Source of the DNA: Marinifilaceae bacterium
GTDB lineage: Bacteria; Bacteroidota; Bacteroidia; Bacteroidales; Marinifilaceae
DNA length: 64,000 nt
Direction of reading: 5' to 3'
Assembly (NCBI GenBank): GCA_016936255.1
Contig: JAFGYE010000117.1
Span: forward strand, 1 to 64,000
Part shown: positions 46,529 through 53,505 of the stretch, in pieces
How positions within the stretch are numbered: position 1 is the stretch's first letter
How the letters are laid out: every line of letters starts with the position of its first letter
Position numbers and translations under genes: made by a program
The notes under the pieces: model-generated
What the model saw: the letters and a program-made list of their open reading frames with translations, nothing else
What the model was told of the DNA's origin: nothing
Database searches by the model: none

Positions 46529-47320
46529 CTACAGATTCGATATAAATTGACGACAGGTTAAACCCGGTTGTTCTGTTTTCATGAAATATTCTCCCATTAA
46601 AAATGCCTGAAAACCATTCTCCCTCATCCTCCGAACAACTTCAGGACTATCCAGACCACTTTCGGCTACGCGGATTATGTCTTCGGGTAATTTGGCCGCC
46701 AATCGGATCGATCGATCGGTATCAACCGAAAAATCTTTCAGGTTTCGGTTGTTGATTCCCACCAAATCGACAAATCGGTTCACGTGTTCCAATTCCGATT
46801 CATCGTGCAGTTCAAGCAATACTTCCATGCCCAAGTCCTTTGCGATAAAGGCAAAATCCTTGCAGCGCTGCGGACTCAATATAGCTGCAATCAACAAAAT
46901 CACATCGGTGCCCATGGCTTTCGACTGGTAAATCTGATAGGCATCTACTATGAATTCTTTCCGCAGCAATGGAATGCTTAACGTCTGTCTGGCCAACTCA
47001 AAATCTGAATCTTTTGCGCCAAAAAACACCTCATCAGTCAGTACTGAAACCATCGAAACCCCTGCTTCCTGATAGACTTTCACCACTTCCTGCGGTTTTG
47101 CCGTTCCATTAATCACTCCCTTCGAAGGCGACTGACGTTTGAATTCTGCAATCACACCCGAAGCGCCCTTCCTGCTAATCGATTCTTTGGCCGAAAAACA
47201 AGTTCGTTTGAAATTTTCCTGCTCCATCAACTGAAAAATGGGCATTTGCTCTTTTTGAACAGCTACTTCAGCCAATTTTTGCTGCACAATTTTGTCTAAT
47301 ATATTTTGCTTTGCATTCAT
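46529..47320 (-). CDS. trpC: Indole-3-glycerol phosphate synthase
   Basis: This 263-residue TIM-barrel enzyme closes the indole ring. The signature IAEFKRQSPSKG (Lys near residue 59), LLRKEFIVD with the catalytic Lys, LLELHDE, GINNRNLKDF and VAESGL are present. The gene is separate from trpF. It ends in a TAG supplied by a palindromic element, so its last residues may differ from relatives. It starts 2 bp after the trpD stop. Confidence 0.95.
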   Translation of the reverse strand: MNAKQNILDKIVQQKLAEVAVQKEQMPIFQLMEQENFKRTCFSAKESISRKGASGVIAEFKRQSPSKGVINGTAKPQEVVKVYQEAGVSMVSVLTDEVFFGAKDSDFELARQTLSIPLLRKEFIVDAYQIYQSKAMGTDVILLIAAILSPQRCKDFAFIAKDLGMEVLLELHDESELEHVNRFVDLVGINNRNLKDFSVDTDRSIRLAAKLPEDIIRVAESGLDSPEVVRRMRENGFQAFLMGEYFMKTEQPGLTCRQFISNL

Positions 47321-47322
47321 GC

Positions 47323-48315
47323 CTAGTTTCCTTTTGTCAGTTTCTTCAACACCTCATACGAATTTCCCGAAAGCAAAGCTTCTTCAGCTCTGCCAATGGC
47401 ATCTTCCCTGCTAATTTCAGGATGCAAACAATGAATTGCCAAGCCTGCATTGATCGTAACTACCGAGTTTTGTGCATAAGTTCCTTTCCCTTTCAAAATA
47501 TCGACAAAAATTTTAGCCGCTTCCTCTACCGTTTCACCGCCATACAATTCTTCCGGATTCAAATTTCTTTTCCCAAATGCTTCAGGCTCCAACAACTCTT
47601 CCATTCTATTTCCAATCAATTTCACTTTGCCGGTTAATGAAACCTCATCATAACCATCTATTCCGTGAATAATTGTAAAATTCGAATCTGTTTCCTGCAG
47701 CAAATACTGGTACAAACGGGCCAATTCCAAATCGAAAACTCCTACAATCTGATTCTTTGGACGCGATGGGTTTACCAAAGGGCCCAACATGTTAAAAAAT
47801 GTTCGAACTCCTAAATCGCGACGAATTGGTGCTATATTTTTCATGGCTGGATTAAACAAGGGTGCATGCAAAAAGCAGATGCCCGCTTCATCCAGATCCC
47901 GTTTCAAATCCTCTTCCTTATTTTTAAACTGGTAACCCAAATGCTCAATCACGTTAGACGACCCGCAAAAAGAAGATACGCCGTAATTTCCGTGCTTGGT
48001 TACTTTTTCACCGGCACCTGCAACCACAAATGAAGCTAAAGTTGAAATGTTAAAGGTGTTCTTTCCATCGCCTCCGGTTCCGCACAAATCAACGCCATTG
48101 TATTCCGATAGGTCAACAGGAATGCATAATTCAAGAAGTGCTTCACGAAATCCTGTTAATTCTTCAACGGTAATGCTTCGCATCATAAAAACCGTTAAAA
48201 AAGAAGTAATTTGAAATTCGTTAAAATTCCCTTTTGCAATCTGAATTAAAACCTCTTTCGCTTCCTCTTTTTTTAAGGTTTTGTGTTCAAATAAATGGTG
48301 AAGTATATTTTTCAT
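47323..48315 (-). CDS. trpD: Anthranilate phosphoribosyltransferase
   Basis: This 330-residue enzyme joins anthranilate to phosphoribosyl pyrophosphate. The PRPP motif DLCGTGGDGKNTFNIST (about residue 75), KHGNYGVSS and the acidic DEVSLTGK region are present. It is monofunctional, with TrpG encoded separately. It lies 41 bp downstream of trpG across a TGAGATGT repeat. Confidence 0.95.
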   Translation of the reverse strand: MKNILHHLFEHKTLKKEEAKEVLIQIAKGNFNEFQITSFLTVFMMRSITVEELTGFREALLELCIPVDLSEYNGVDLCGTGGDGKNTFNISTLASFVVAGAGEKVTKHGNYGVSSFCGSSNVIEHLGYQFKNKEEDLKRDLDEAGICFLHAPLFNPAMKNIAPIRRDLGVRTFFNMLGPLVNPSRPKNQIVGVFDLELARLYQYLLQETDSNFTIIHGIDGYDEVSLTGKVKLIGNRMEELLEPEAFGKRNLNPEELYGGETVEEAAKIFVDILKGKGTYAQNSVVTINAGLAIHCLHPEISREDAIGRAEEALLSGNSYEVLKKLTKGN

Positions 48316-48356
48316 TGTTAATATAGATTTGAGATGTAAGAATTGAGATGTTAGAC
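48316..48356. repeat. TGAGATGT satellite between trpG and trpD
   Basis: TAGATTTGAGATGT followed by AGAATTGAGATGT, the same unit as in the trpB-trpA gap and before aroB. It fills the trpG-trpD gap. Confidence 0.55.
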
Positions 48357-48926
48357 TTAAGAATTTAACCAGTTTTCAATCATTTTCAATCCATTGGGAG
48401 TCAATACCGATTCGGGATGAAACTGCACGCCCTGCACATCATATTCCTTGTGGCGGATTCCCATGATCTGTCCTTCAGCATCTTCGCAGGTAACCAGCAA
48501 GCAATCCGGCAAATTCTCTTTGGTTACATTCCATGAATGATATCTTCCTGCCGTAAACTCCTGATCGATTCCCTGCAAAACACCTTTGTCATCAGCAGTC
48601 CGAAAAACCGAAGTAGCCACACCATGATATACTTTATCCAAATTCTCAATGTTTCCGCCAAACACTTCTGCAATTGCCTGTTCTCCCAAACAAACACCTA
48701 ATATCGATTTGGTGGCTGCGTATTCGCGGATCACATCTTTTAAAATCCCTGCTTCGTCAGGAATCCCTGGTCCAGGCGACAATAGGATCTTATCAAACTT
48801 TGCCACCTCTTTCAAATCGATTTCCCGGTTTCTGTGCACTTCAATGTCCTTCGCACCTAACTTTCGCAAATATTCCACCAAATTATAGGTGAAGGAATCG
48901 TAATTATCCAAAACTAAAATCTTCAT
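48357..48926 (-). CDS. trpG: Anthranilate synthase component II (glutamine amidotransferase)
   Basis: This 189-residue class I amidotransferase feeds ammonia to TrpE. The nucleophile Cys is in LGVCLGEQAIAEVFGG (about residue 79), and the His-Glu pair is in VQFHPES. NYDSFTYNLV opens the protein. It starts 3 bp after the trpE stop. PabA is the alternative, but linkage to trpE fixes the call. Confidence 0.95.
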   Translation of the reverse strand: MKILVLDNYDSFTYNLVEYLRKLGAKDIEVHRNREIDLKEVAKFDKILLSPGPGIPDEAGILKDVIREYAATKSILGVCLGEQAIAEVFGGNIENLDKVYHGVATSVFRTADDKGVLQGIDQEFTAGRYHSWNVTKENLPDCLLVTCEDAEGQIMGIRHKEYDVQGVQFHPESVLTPNGLKMIENWLNS

Positions 48927-48929
48927 ATC

Positions 48930-50330
48930 CTATATATTTTGAGCCAATTCCATTGCTTTTCGCAAGGCAGCCAATTTATTACCTACTTCGTTTAACTCAT
49001 TTTCCTCTTTCGATTTTTCAACCACTCCGGCACCAGCCTGAAAGTACAGCTGATTGTCCTTGCTTAAAAAGCTTCGAATCATGATTGCCTGATTTACTTC
49101 CCCGTTAAATCCCAATGAACCAATACAACCGCCGTAAAAACCTCTTGCCGTTGGTTCGTATTCATCGATCAACTGCATAGCACGGTATTTAGGTGCTCCC
49201 GATAAGGTTCCTGCAGGAAATGTATCTCCCATCAATTGAAACGGGTTGTAATCATCAGGAAGCTCGCCGGAAACCTTAGATACCAAATGAATTACGTGTG
49301 AAAAATACTGTACTTCACAAAAGGTTTCTACTTTGATATTTTGTGCATCACGACTTAAATCGTTTCTGGCCAAATCGACCAGCATCACGTGTTCAGCCTG
49401 TTCTTTTTCGTCCTTCAGAAGATCTTTAGCCAATTCAGCATCTTTCACGGCATCACCTGTTCTTCTAAATGTTCCTGCAATTGGGTGAATGTATGCCTTC
49501 TTATTTTTAATTTCAATCTGTGCTTCAGGCGATGATCCCATGATCCGGAACGATCCGTAATCGAAATAAAACAAGTAAGGCGATGGATTAACTGATCGCA
49601 AAGCACGGTACAAATTAAAATCATCACCTTTGTAAGCTTGTGAAAACTGACGGGAAAGAACAATCTGAAAAACATCACCTCTTTTGCAGTGCTTCTTACC
49701 CAAAGTCACCATTTTTTTATAGGTTTCATCGTCCATATTCGATTGCTCCTCACCTTCCAGCGAAAAAGTAAAAGCCGGCAGGTTTCTATTTCTCAACAAA
49801 TCAGAAACTTCACGTATTCTGGACTCATCCCCATTTTTCACCAATTCAATAATCTTCAAAGTATTGTTGAAATGATTTACTTCGATGATGAACCGGTAAA
49901 GAGAATAGCACATTTGCGGAATCCCCGACTGTTTTTTCTCCAGATTAAAATCCAAGTCCTCGAAATAAGGAACTGCATCGTATGTTGTGTAACCAAAAAG
50001 TGCATTTGCCTTGGGTACATTTTCCTTTCCTTCCAGATCAAATTGATTCACAAAGTCCTTCAACTTACCTGAAACAAAGCGTTTCCCCTTGCCTACAGCA
50101 TCACAAATTTCTTTTTTGCCTTCTATTTCTTCAATCAGCTGCCCATCTTTTAAAGTGATGCTTGCAATTGGCTCCAAGGCAATAAAAGAGCTTGCATTTT
50201 CAGGACTGTGGTAATCCGAACTTTCCAATAATATTGCACCCGGAAACCGATCTCTCAATTTCAGATACATACTCACCGGAGTAATTACATCGGCAAGTAA
50301 TTCTTTTTTTAGGTATTTAAACTTTATCAT
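48930..50330 (-). CDS. trpE: Anthranilate synthase component I
   Basis: This 466-residue enzyme converts chorismate to anthranilate with TrpG. The Trp feedback site LLESSDY is at residues 34-40. The chorismate-binding domain includes IAGTFRRTGD, DLARNDLSRDAQ, GTLSGAPKYRAM and GFYGGCIG. It is the first structural gene of trpEGDCFBA and is preceded by a leader peptide and attenuator, so it is likely controlled by both feedback and attenuation. Confidence 0.95.
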   Translation of the reverse strand: MIKFKYLKKELLADVITPVSMYLKLRDRFPGAILLESSDYHSPENASSFIALEPIASITLKDGQLIEEIEGKKEICDAVGKGKRFVSGKLKDFVNQFDLEGKENVPKANALFGYTTYDAVPYFEDLDFNLEKKQSGIPQMCYSLYRFIIEVNHFNNTLKIIELVKNGDESRIREVSDLLRNRNLPAFTFSLEGEEQSNMDDETYKKMVTLGKKHCKRGDVFQIVLSRQFSQAYKGDDFNLYRALRSVNPSPYLFYFDYGSFRIMGSSPEAQIEIKNKKAYIHPIAGTFRRTGDAVKDAELAKDLLKDEKEQAEHVMLVDLARNDLSRDAQNIKVETFCEVQYFSHVIHLVSKVSGELPDDYNPFQLMGDTFPAGTLSGAPKYRAMQLIDEYEPTARGFYGGCIGSLGFNGEVNQAIMIRSFLSKDNQLYFQAGAGVVEKSKEENELNEVGNKLAALRKAMELAQNI

Positions 50331-50361
50331 TTGGCTGCTGGTTAAATTCGATTCAAAAAAA

Positions 50362-50392
50362 AAACGGCCTACTGAGTATCAGTAGGCCGTTT
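50362..50392 (-). terminator. trp attenuator hairpin
   Basis: On the minus strand a perfect 14-bp stem (AAACGGCCTACTGA / TCAGTAGGCCGTTT, 3-nt loop) is followed by ten T residues. It lies between the Trp leader peptide and trpE, so it must be bypassed for expression. An alternative pairing, CAGAGGT at 50450-50444 with GCCTACTG in the 5' arm (one bulge), would prevent it and overlaps the leader stop codon, as in classical attenuation. Confidence 0.9.
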
Positions 50393-50441
50393 GCTATGTT
50401 CTTAATATATTTTTAGGAACTAAATTTTGCACATACGGAGG

Positions 50442-50510
50442 TCACCTCTGCTCTGGTTTTGAGAGTTTGTAATTGTGCCACCACCAATATTTGCTATTCA
50501 TTCCAATCAT
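50442..50510 (-). CDS. trpL: trp operon leader peptide
   Basis: A 22-codon open frame from ATG at 50510 to TGA at 50444-50442 reads MIGMNSKYWWWHNYKLSKPE plus two residues. Three consecutive TGG codons are the classical sensor for charged Trp-tRNA. The stop lies about 50 nt before the attenuator hairpin. Stalling at the Trp codons would free the stop-codon region to pair with the 5' arm of the terminator. It is too short to be noticed as an ordinary gene; function is in its translation, not its product. Confidence 0.9.
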   Translation of the reverse strand: MIGMNSKYWWWHNYKLSKPEQR

Positions 50511-50530
50511 GTTTCTTTTTTTTCTTCCTA

Positions 50531-50563
50531 CAAATCTAATTAATAATTTATTCAAATTCCAAA
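50531..50563 (-). promoter_or_regulatory. trp operon promoter
   Basis: On the minus strand TTTG (50563-50560) and TAGATTTG (50538-50531) match the phylum consensus, though with a 21-nt spacer. The start would be near 50524, only about 14 nt before the leader ATG. The A+T-rich stretch up to 50890 between the two divergent promoters shows no other structure I can support. Confidence 0.55.
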
Positions 50564-50897
50564 TCTTAATTCACAAATTATCCAACACTCAAGAAAAATA
50601 AGTAAAACTTTTCCTTTAAAACAAAGACTTACAGCTACTATTATTTTTTTTAATTTAAATCACGCAAGTCCAATCCCAACACTATAATCATTCAACACCA
50701 CCCCAATTCATAATAGGGTACTGCATATAAAAAGCTCAAATTATCTTACATACCCCCTATTTTACACCAACAAATAAAATTATACTATTTTCTAATTATT
50801 TATCAAAAAAGCTCAAACTACCTGATTTTACTAGACCTCCAACTAAACGCACCAGAACAATTCAAACGTTAGCAATTTATTAATTCTAAAAAATAGA

Positions 50898-50928
50898 TTT
50901 GCAGGATAAGAAATAATTCATACATTTG
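50898..50928 (+). promoter_or_regulatory. Promoter of the aromatic (aro/tyr) operon
   Basis: TTTG at 50898-50901 and TACATTTG at 50921-50928 with a 19-nt spacer fit the Bacteroidota consensus exactly. The predicted start near 50934 puts the first leader ATG (50962) about 30 nt in. Confidence 0.75.
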
Positions 50929-50961
50929 GTGCAGACAATAATGAAACAGTTGATTATTACT

Positions 50962-51021
50962 ATGAAAACATTCAGTACTTACTTTTATTATTTTTGGTAT
51001 TTCTGTTATCCACAACGATAA
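50962..51021 (+). CDS. Aromatic leader peptide 1
   Basis: A 19-residue peptide, MKTFSTYFYYFWYFCYPQR, is encoded; 10 of its 19 residues are aromatic (5 Tyr, 4 Phe, 1 Trp). An in-frame ATG at 50941 would add seven residues but lies very close to the predicted transcript start. It is followed at once by an antiterminator segment, GGGCAAGA at 51022-51029, right after the TAA, and by a terminator at 51062-51092. This is the layout of a pheA-type leader sensing charged Tyr/Phe-tRNA. Confidence 0.88.
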   Translation: MKTFSTYFYYFWYFCYPQR

Positions 51022-51061
51022 GGGCAAGAATTGATATGTAACAACTCGAAAAGATACATTT

Positions 51062-51092
51062 AAAGGTCTTGCCCAACAGGTAAGACCTTTTT
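51062..51092 (+). terminator. Aromatic attenuator 1
   Basis: AAAGGTCTT (51062-51070) and AAGACCTTT (51082-51090) form a 9-bp stem with an 11-nt loop and a five-T run. The segment TCTTGCCC (51067-51074) in its 5' arm and loop is perfectly complementary to GGGCAAGA (51022-51029) just after the leader stop codon; the two pairings exclude each other. Confidence 0.88.
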
Positions 51093-51107
51093 CATATTAA
51101 AATTACA

Positions 51108-51200
51108 ATGACAGATTCAGGATTGGCATTTCGATATTATTATTTTTATTTCTGGTACAACAACGACCGGGCGGGATGCCTTATACCTAATTCTAAATAA
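51108..51200 (+). CDS. Aromatic leader peptide 2
   Basis: A 30-residue peptide with the block FRYYYFYFWY at residues 8-17 (9 of 10 aromatic) lies between terminator 1 and terminator 2. The DNA around its aromatic block (TATTTCTG...ACAACGA...GGGCGGGA) parallels leader 1 (TATTTCTG...ACAACGA...GGGCAAGA), so it looks like a duplicate; a 2-nt difference moves the frame and removes the early stop. Confidence 0.85.
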   Translation: MTDSGLAFRYYYFYFWYNNDRAGCLIPNSK

Positions 51201-51210
51201 AAAGTATAAC

Positions 51211-51247
51211 AAAAATCCTGTTCCAAACGAGCAGGATTTTTTTTTTT
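51211..51247 (+). terminator. Aromatic attenuator 2
   Basis: AAAAATCCTG (51211-51220) pairs with CAGGATTTTT (51232-51241), 11-nt loop, then an eleven-T run overlapping the stem end. ATCCTGTTC (51215-51223) can instead pair with GGGCGGGAT (51169-51177) in leader 2, nine pairs including three G-U, in the same register as in module 1. It ends 33 bp before the aminotransferase gene. Confidence 0.87.
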
Positions 51248-51279
51248 GAAACAGAACCAAAATTTTAACCACTAGAATA

Positions 51280-52434
51280 ATGATTCAACCAGCAAACAGA
51301 ACCCAAGGAGTTAAAGAGTACTATTTCTCTGTAAAACTGAAAGAAATAGCGAAACTAAACGAAGGTGAAGTAAAAGTTCTAAATCTGGGAATTGGTGATC
51401 CGGACATGTCTCCCTCTGAAGATACCTGGGGAATGCTTAAAGATGCCTGTGAACATCCAAAAAGCCACGGTTACCAATCGTACCAGGGAATTCCTGCCTT
51501 ACGGGAAGGATTTTCGAAATGGTACAAAACCTTTTTCGATGTAGATTTAAATCCGGCTAACGAGATATTGCCCTTAATGGGATCGAAAGAAGGAATCATG
51601 ATTACTTCACTGGCTTATTTGAATGAAGGCGACGAAGTTTTAATTCCAAATCCGTCCTATCCTACTTACACATCGGTAACCAACCTGCTGGGCGGAAAAA
51701 TTGTTTCTTATCCATTGGTTGAAGAGAATAATTATCATCCTGATTTCGATGCTCTTGAAAAAAGAGATTTAAGCAAGGTGAAGATCATGTGGATCAACTA
51801 TCCTCATATGCCAACCGGAGCAAGGGCAAGCAAAGAATTACTCGAAAAAGTGGTTGCTTTTGGCAGAAAACACAAAATATTGATTGTTAATGACAATCCT
51901 TACAGCTTTATTCTTAACGATTCTCCGATGAGTATTATGAGCATTGAAGGAGCAAAAGATTGCTGCATCGAGTTAAACTCTCTAAGTAAGTCGCACAATA
52001 TGCCGGGCTGGAGAGTTGGAATGATTTGCGGAAAAGCGGAAATGCTGGAACCTGTATTGAAAGTAAAAACCAATATGGATTCCGGGATGTTTTATCCGGT
52101 TCAGCAAGCTGCTGTTAAAGCCTTGGCTCAGGATCAAAGCTGGTACGACTCCATAAATAAAGTATACAAAACCAGACGGGATTTGGTTTTTAAGCTGATG
52201 AATCTGATTGAGTGTTCTCCTAGAGAAGATCAGGGCGGAATGTTTGTTTGGGCTGCAATTCCTGAAAAATACAAGGATGGCTACGAACTAAGTGATAAAG
52301 TGCTTAAGGAATCAAAAGTATTTATCACTCCTGGTGGAATTTTTGGAGATCAGGGAAATAAATACATTCGTATTTCATTGTGCAGCAATGAGGCAGTAAT
52401 TGAAGAAGCCATTAATAGAATTAAAGAAAATTAG
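51280..52434 (+). CDS. Class I/II aminotransferase (aspartate/aromatic type)
   Basis: This 384-residue PLP enzyme has the cofactor Lys in NSLSKSHNMPGWRVGM (about residue 231), GIGDPDMSPSE near 37 and RISLCSN near the C-terminus. In this operon, which makes prephenate and its products, it is most likely the aminotransferase that makes Tyr or Phe from their keto acids. Related enzymes are annotated as aspartate or LL-diaminopimelate aminotransferase, so the substrate is not settled. It is the first structural gene after the double attenuator. Confidence 0.9.
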   Translation: MIQPANRTQGVKEYYFSVKLKEIAKLNEGEVKVLNLGIGDPDMSPSEDTWGMLKDACEHPKSHGYQSYQGIPALREGFSKWYKTFFDVDLNPANEILPLMGSKEGIMITSLAYLNEGDEVLIPNPSYPTYTSVTNLLGGKIVSYPLVEENNYHPDFDALEKRDLSKVKIMWINYPHMPTGARASKELLEKVVAFGRKHKILIVNDNPYSFILNDSPMSIMSIEGAKDCCIELNSLSKSHNMPGWRVGMICGKAEMLEPVLKVKTNMDSGMFYPVQQAAVKALAQDQSWYDSINKVYKTRRDLVFKLMNLIECSPREDQGGMFVWAAIPEKYKDGYELSDKVLKESKVFITPGGIFGDQGNKYIRISLCSNEAVIEEAINRIKEN

Positions 52435-52453
52435 AACCGAAAAATTCGAAGCA

Positions 52454-53353
52454 ATGATACTATCAGTAATAGGATTGGGATTAATTGGAGGATCGATAGC
52501 TCTTGATTTGAAAAAAAGAGATTTTGTCAGCAAAGTGATTGGAGTTGATAACAACACTCTTAATGCTCACGCGGCTAAAAAATTAGGCCTCGTTGATGAA
52601 ATTCAGGATTTAAAAAGTGCAGTACAATCATCAGATCTGGTTGTTTTAGCGATTCCTGTTGATGCTTGCTTACGAGCATTACCAAACATTATGAATCTAA
52701 TAGATCATCAGATTGTTACCGATTTAGGATCAACAAAAGAACAGTTGATAGAGTCGGTTGCAAATCATCCGAAAAGAAATCAGTTTGTACCTGCTCACCC
52801 TATGGCGGGAACTGAATTCTCAGGACCACAGGCAGCACATTCTGGTTTATTCGATGGAAAATGTTCCATTATTTGTAATCCGGAAGATTCAGATAAAAAA
52901 GCAGTAAAGCTGATCACAGAAATGTTCCATTGCCTAAGAATGAGGTGTGTATTTATGGATGCTGAAGTGCATGACAGACAAACGGCTTACGTTTCTCATT
53001 TATCACACATTAGTGCTTTCGCTTTATCGTTAACGGTGTTGCACAAAGAAAAAGCCGACAAACACATTTTTGAACTGGCGAGTGGTGGATTTGATTCTAC
53101 TGTTCGATTGGCAAAGAGTTCGGCCGAAATGTGGACACCAATTTTTCAACAGAACAAGAAAAACATTGGAAAAGTGCTTCAAAAATACATTAACACACTT
53201 CAGCAATTTAAAGACTTAATTGAAGAAGATGATTTGACAGGGGTTAATGATTTAATATTTGAGGCAAACGACATTAGAAGAGTTCTTGATCAAAAAGAAA
53301 AAAACGAGAAGGAAACAATCGAGAAGACTGAGAAAATTAAGAACAGAGCTTAA
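52454..53353 (+). CDS. tyrA: Prephenate dehydrogenase
   Basis: This 299-residue NAD(P)-dependent enzyme converts prephenate to 4-hydroxyphenylpyruvate for Tyr. The nucleotide-binding loop is VIGLGLIGGSIALDLKKRD, starting at residue 4, which fixes the ATG at 52454 over a TTG 54 bases upstream that overlaps the aminotransferase gene. PAHPMAGTEFSGP and VYVSHLSHISAFAL-like motifs (Q-T-A-Y-V-S-H-L-S-H) carry the catalytic His. The C-terminal 20 residues are Lys/Glu-rich. A stem-loop lies in the 152-bp gap to the next gene. Confidence 0.93.
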   Translation: MILSVIGLGLIGGSIALDLKKRDFVSKVIGVDNNTLNAHAAKKLGLVDEIQDLKSAVQSSDLVVLAIPVDACLRALPNIMNLIDHQIVTDLGSTKEQLIESVANHPKRNQFVPAHPMAGTEFSGPQAAHSGLFDGKCSIICNPEDSDKKAVKLITEMFHCLRMRCVFMDAEVHDRQTAYVSHLSHISAFALSLTVLHKEKADKHIFELASGGFDSTVRLAKSSAEMWTPIFQQNKKNIGKVLQKYINTLQQFKDLIEEDDLTGVNDLIFEANDIRRVLDQKEKNEKETIEKTEKIKNRA

Positions 53354-53412
53354 AATTTTAAGTGGAAAAGAATAAGCCAAAAGAATCAAGGAAAAACACA
53401 AGAAAATAGAAA

Positions 53413-53440
53413 TATACTCTGAAGTTAATTTCAGAGTATA
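53413..53440. other. Stem-loop inside the aro operon
   Basis: TATACTCTGAA and TTCAGAGTATA form a perfect 11-bp stem with a 6-nt loop between tyrA and the DAHP synthase gene. No T-run follows on the plus strand, so it is more likely an RNA processing or stability element than a terminator. Confidence 0.6.
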
Positions 53441-53505
53441 ATTGACCAAAGAAAAAGAAACCATATTTTTAATCACTCAGAAAAGAGTAAAAAAAACAGT
53501 ATACA

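Noticed and set aside
53413-53440. Stem-loop as a third aro attenuator
   Set aside because: No leader peptide and no T-run on the coding strand.
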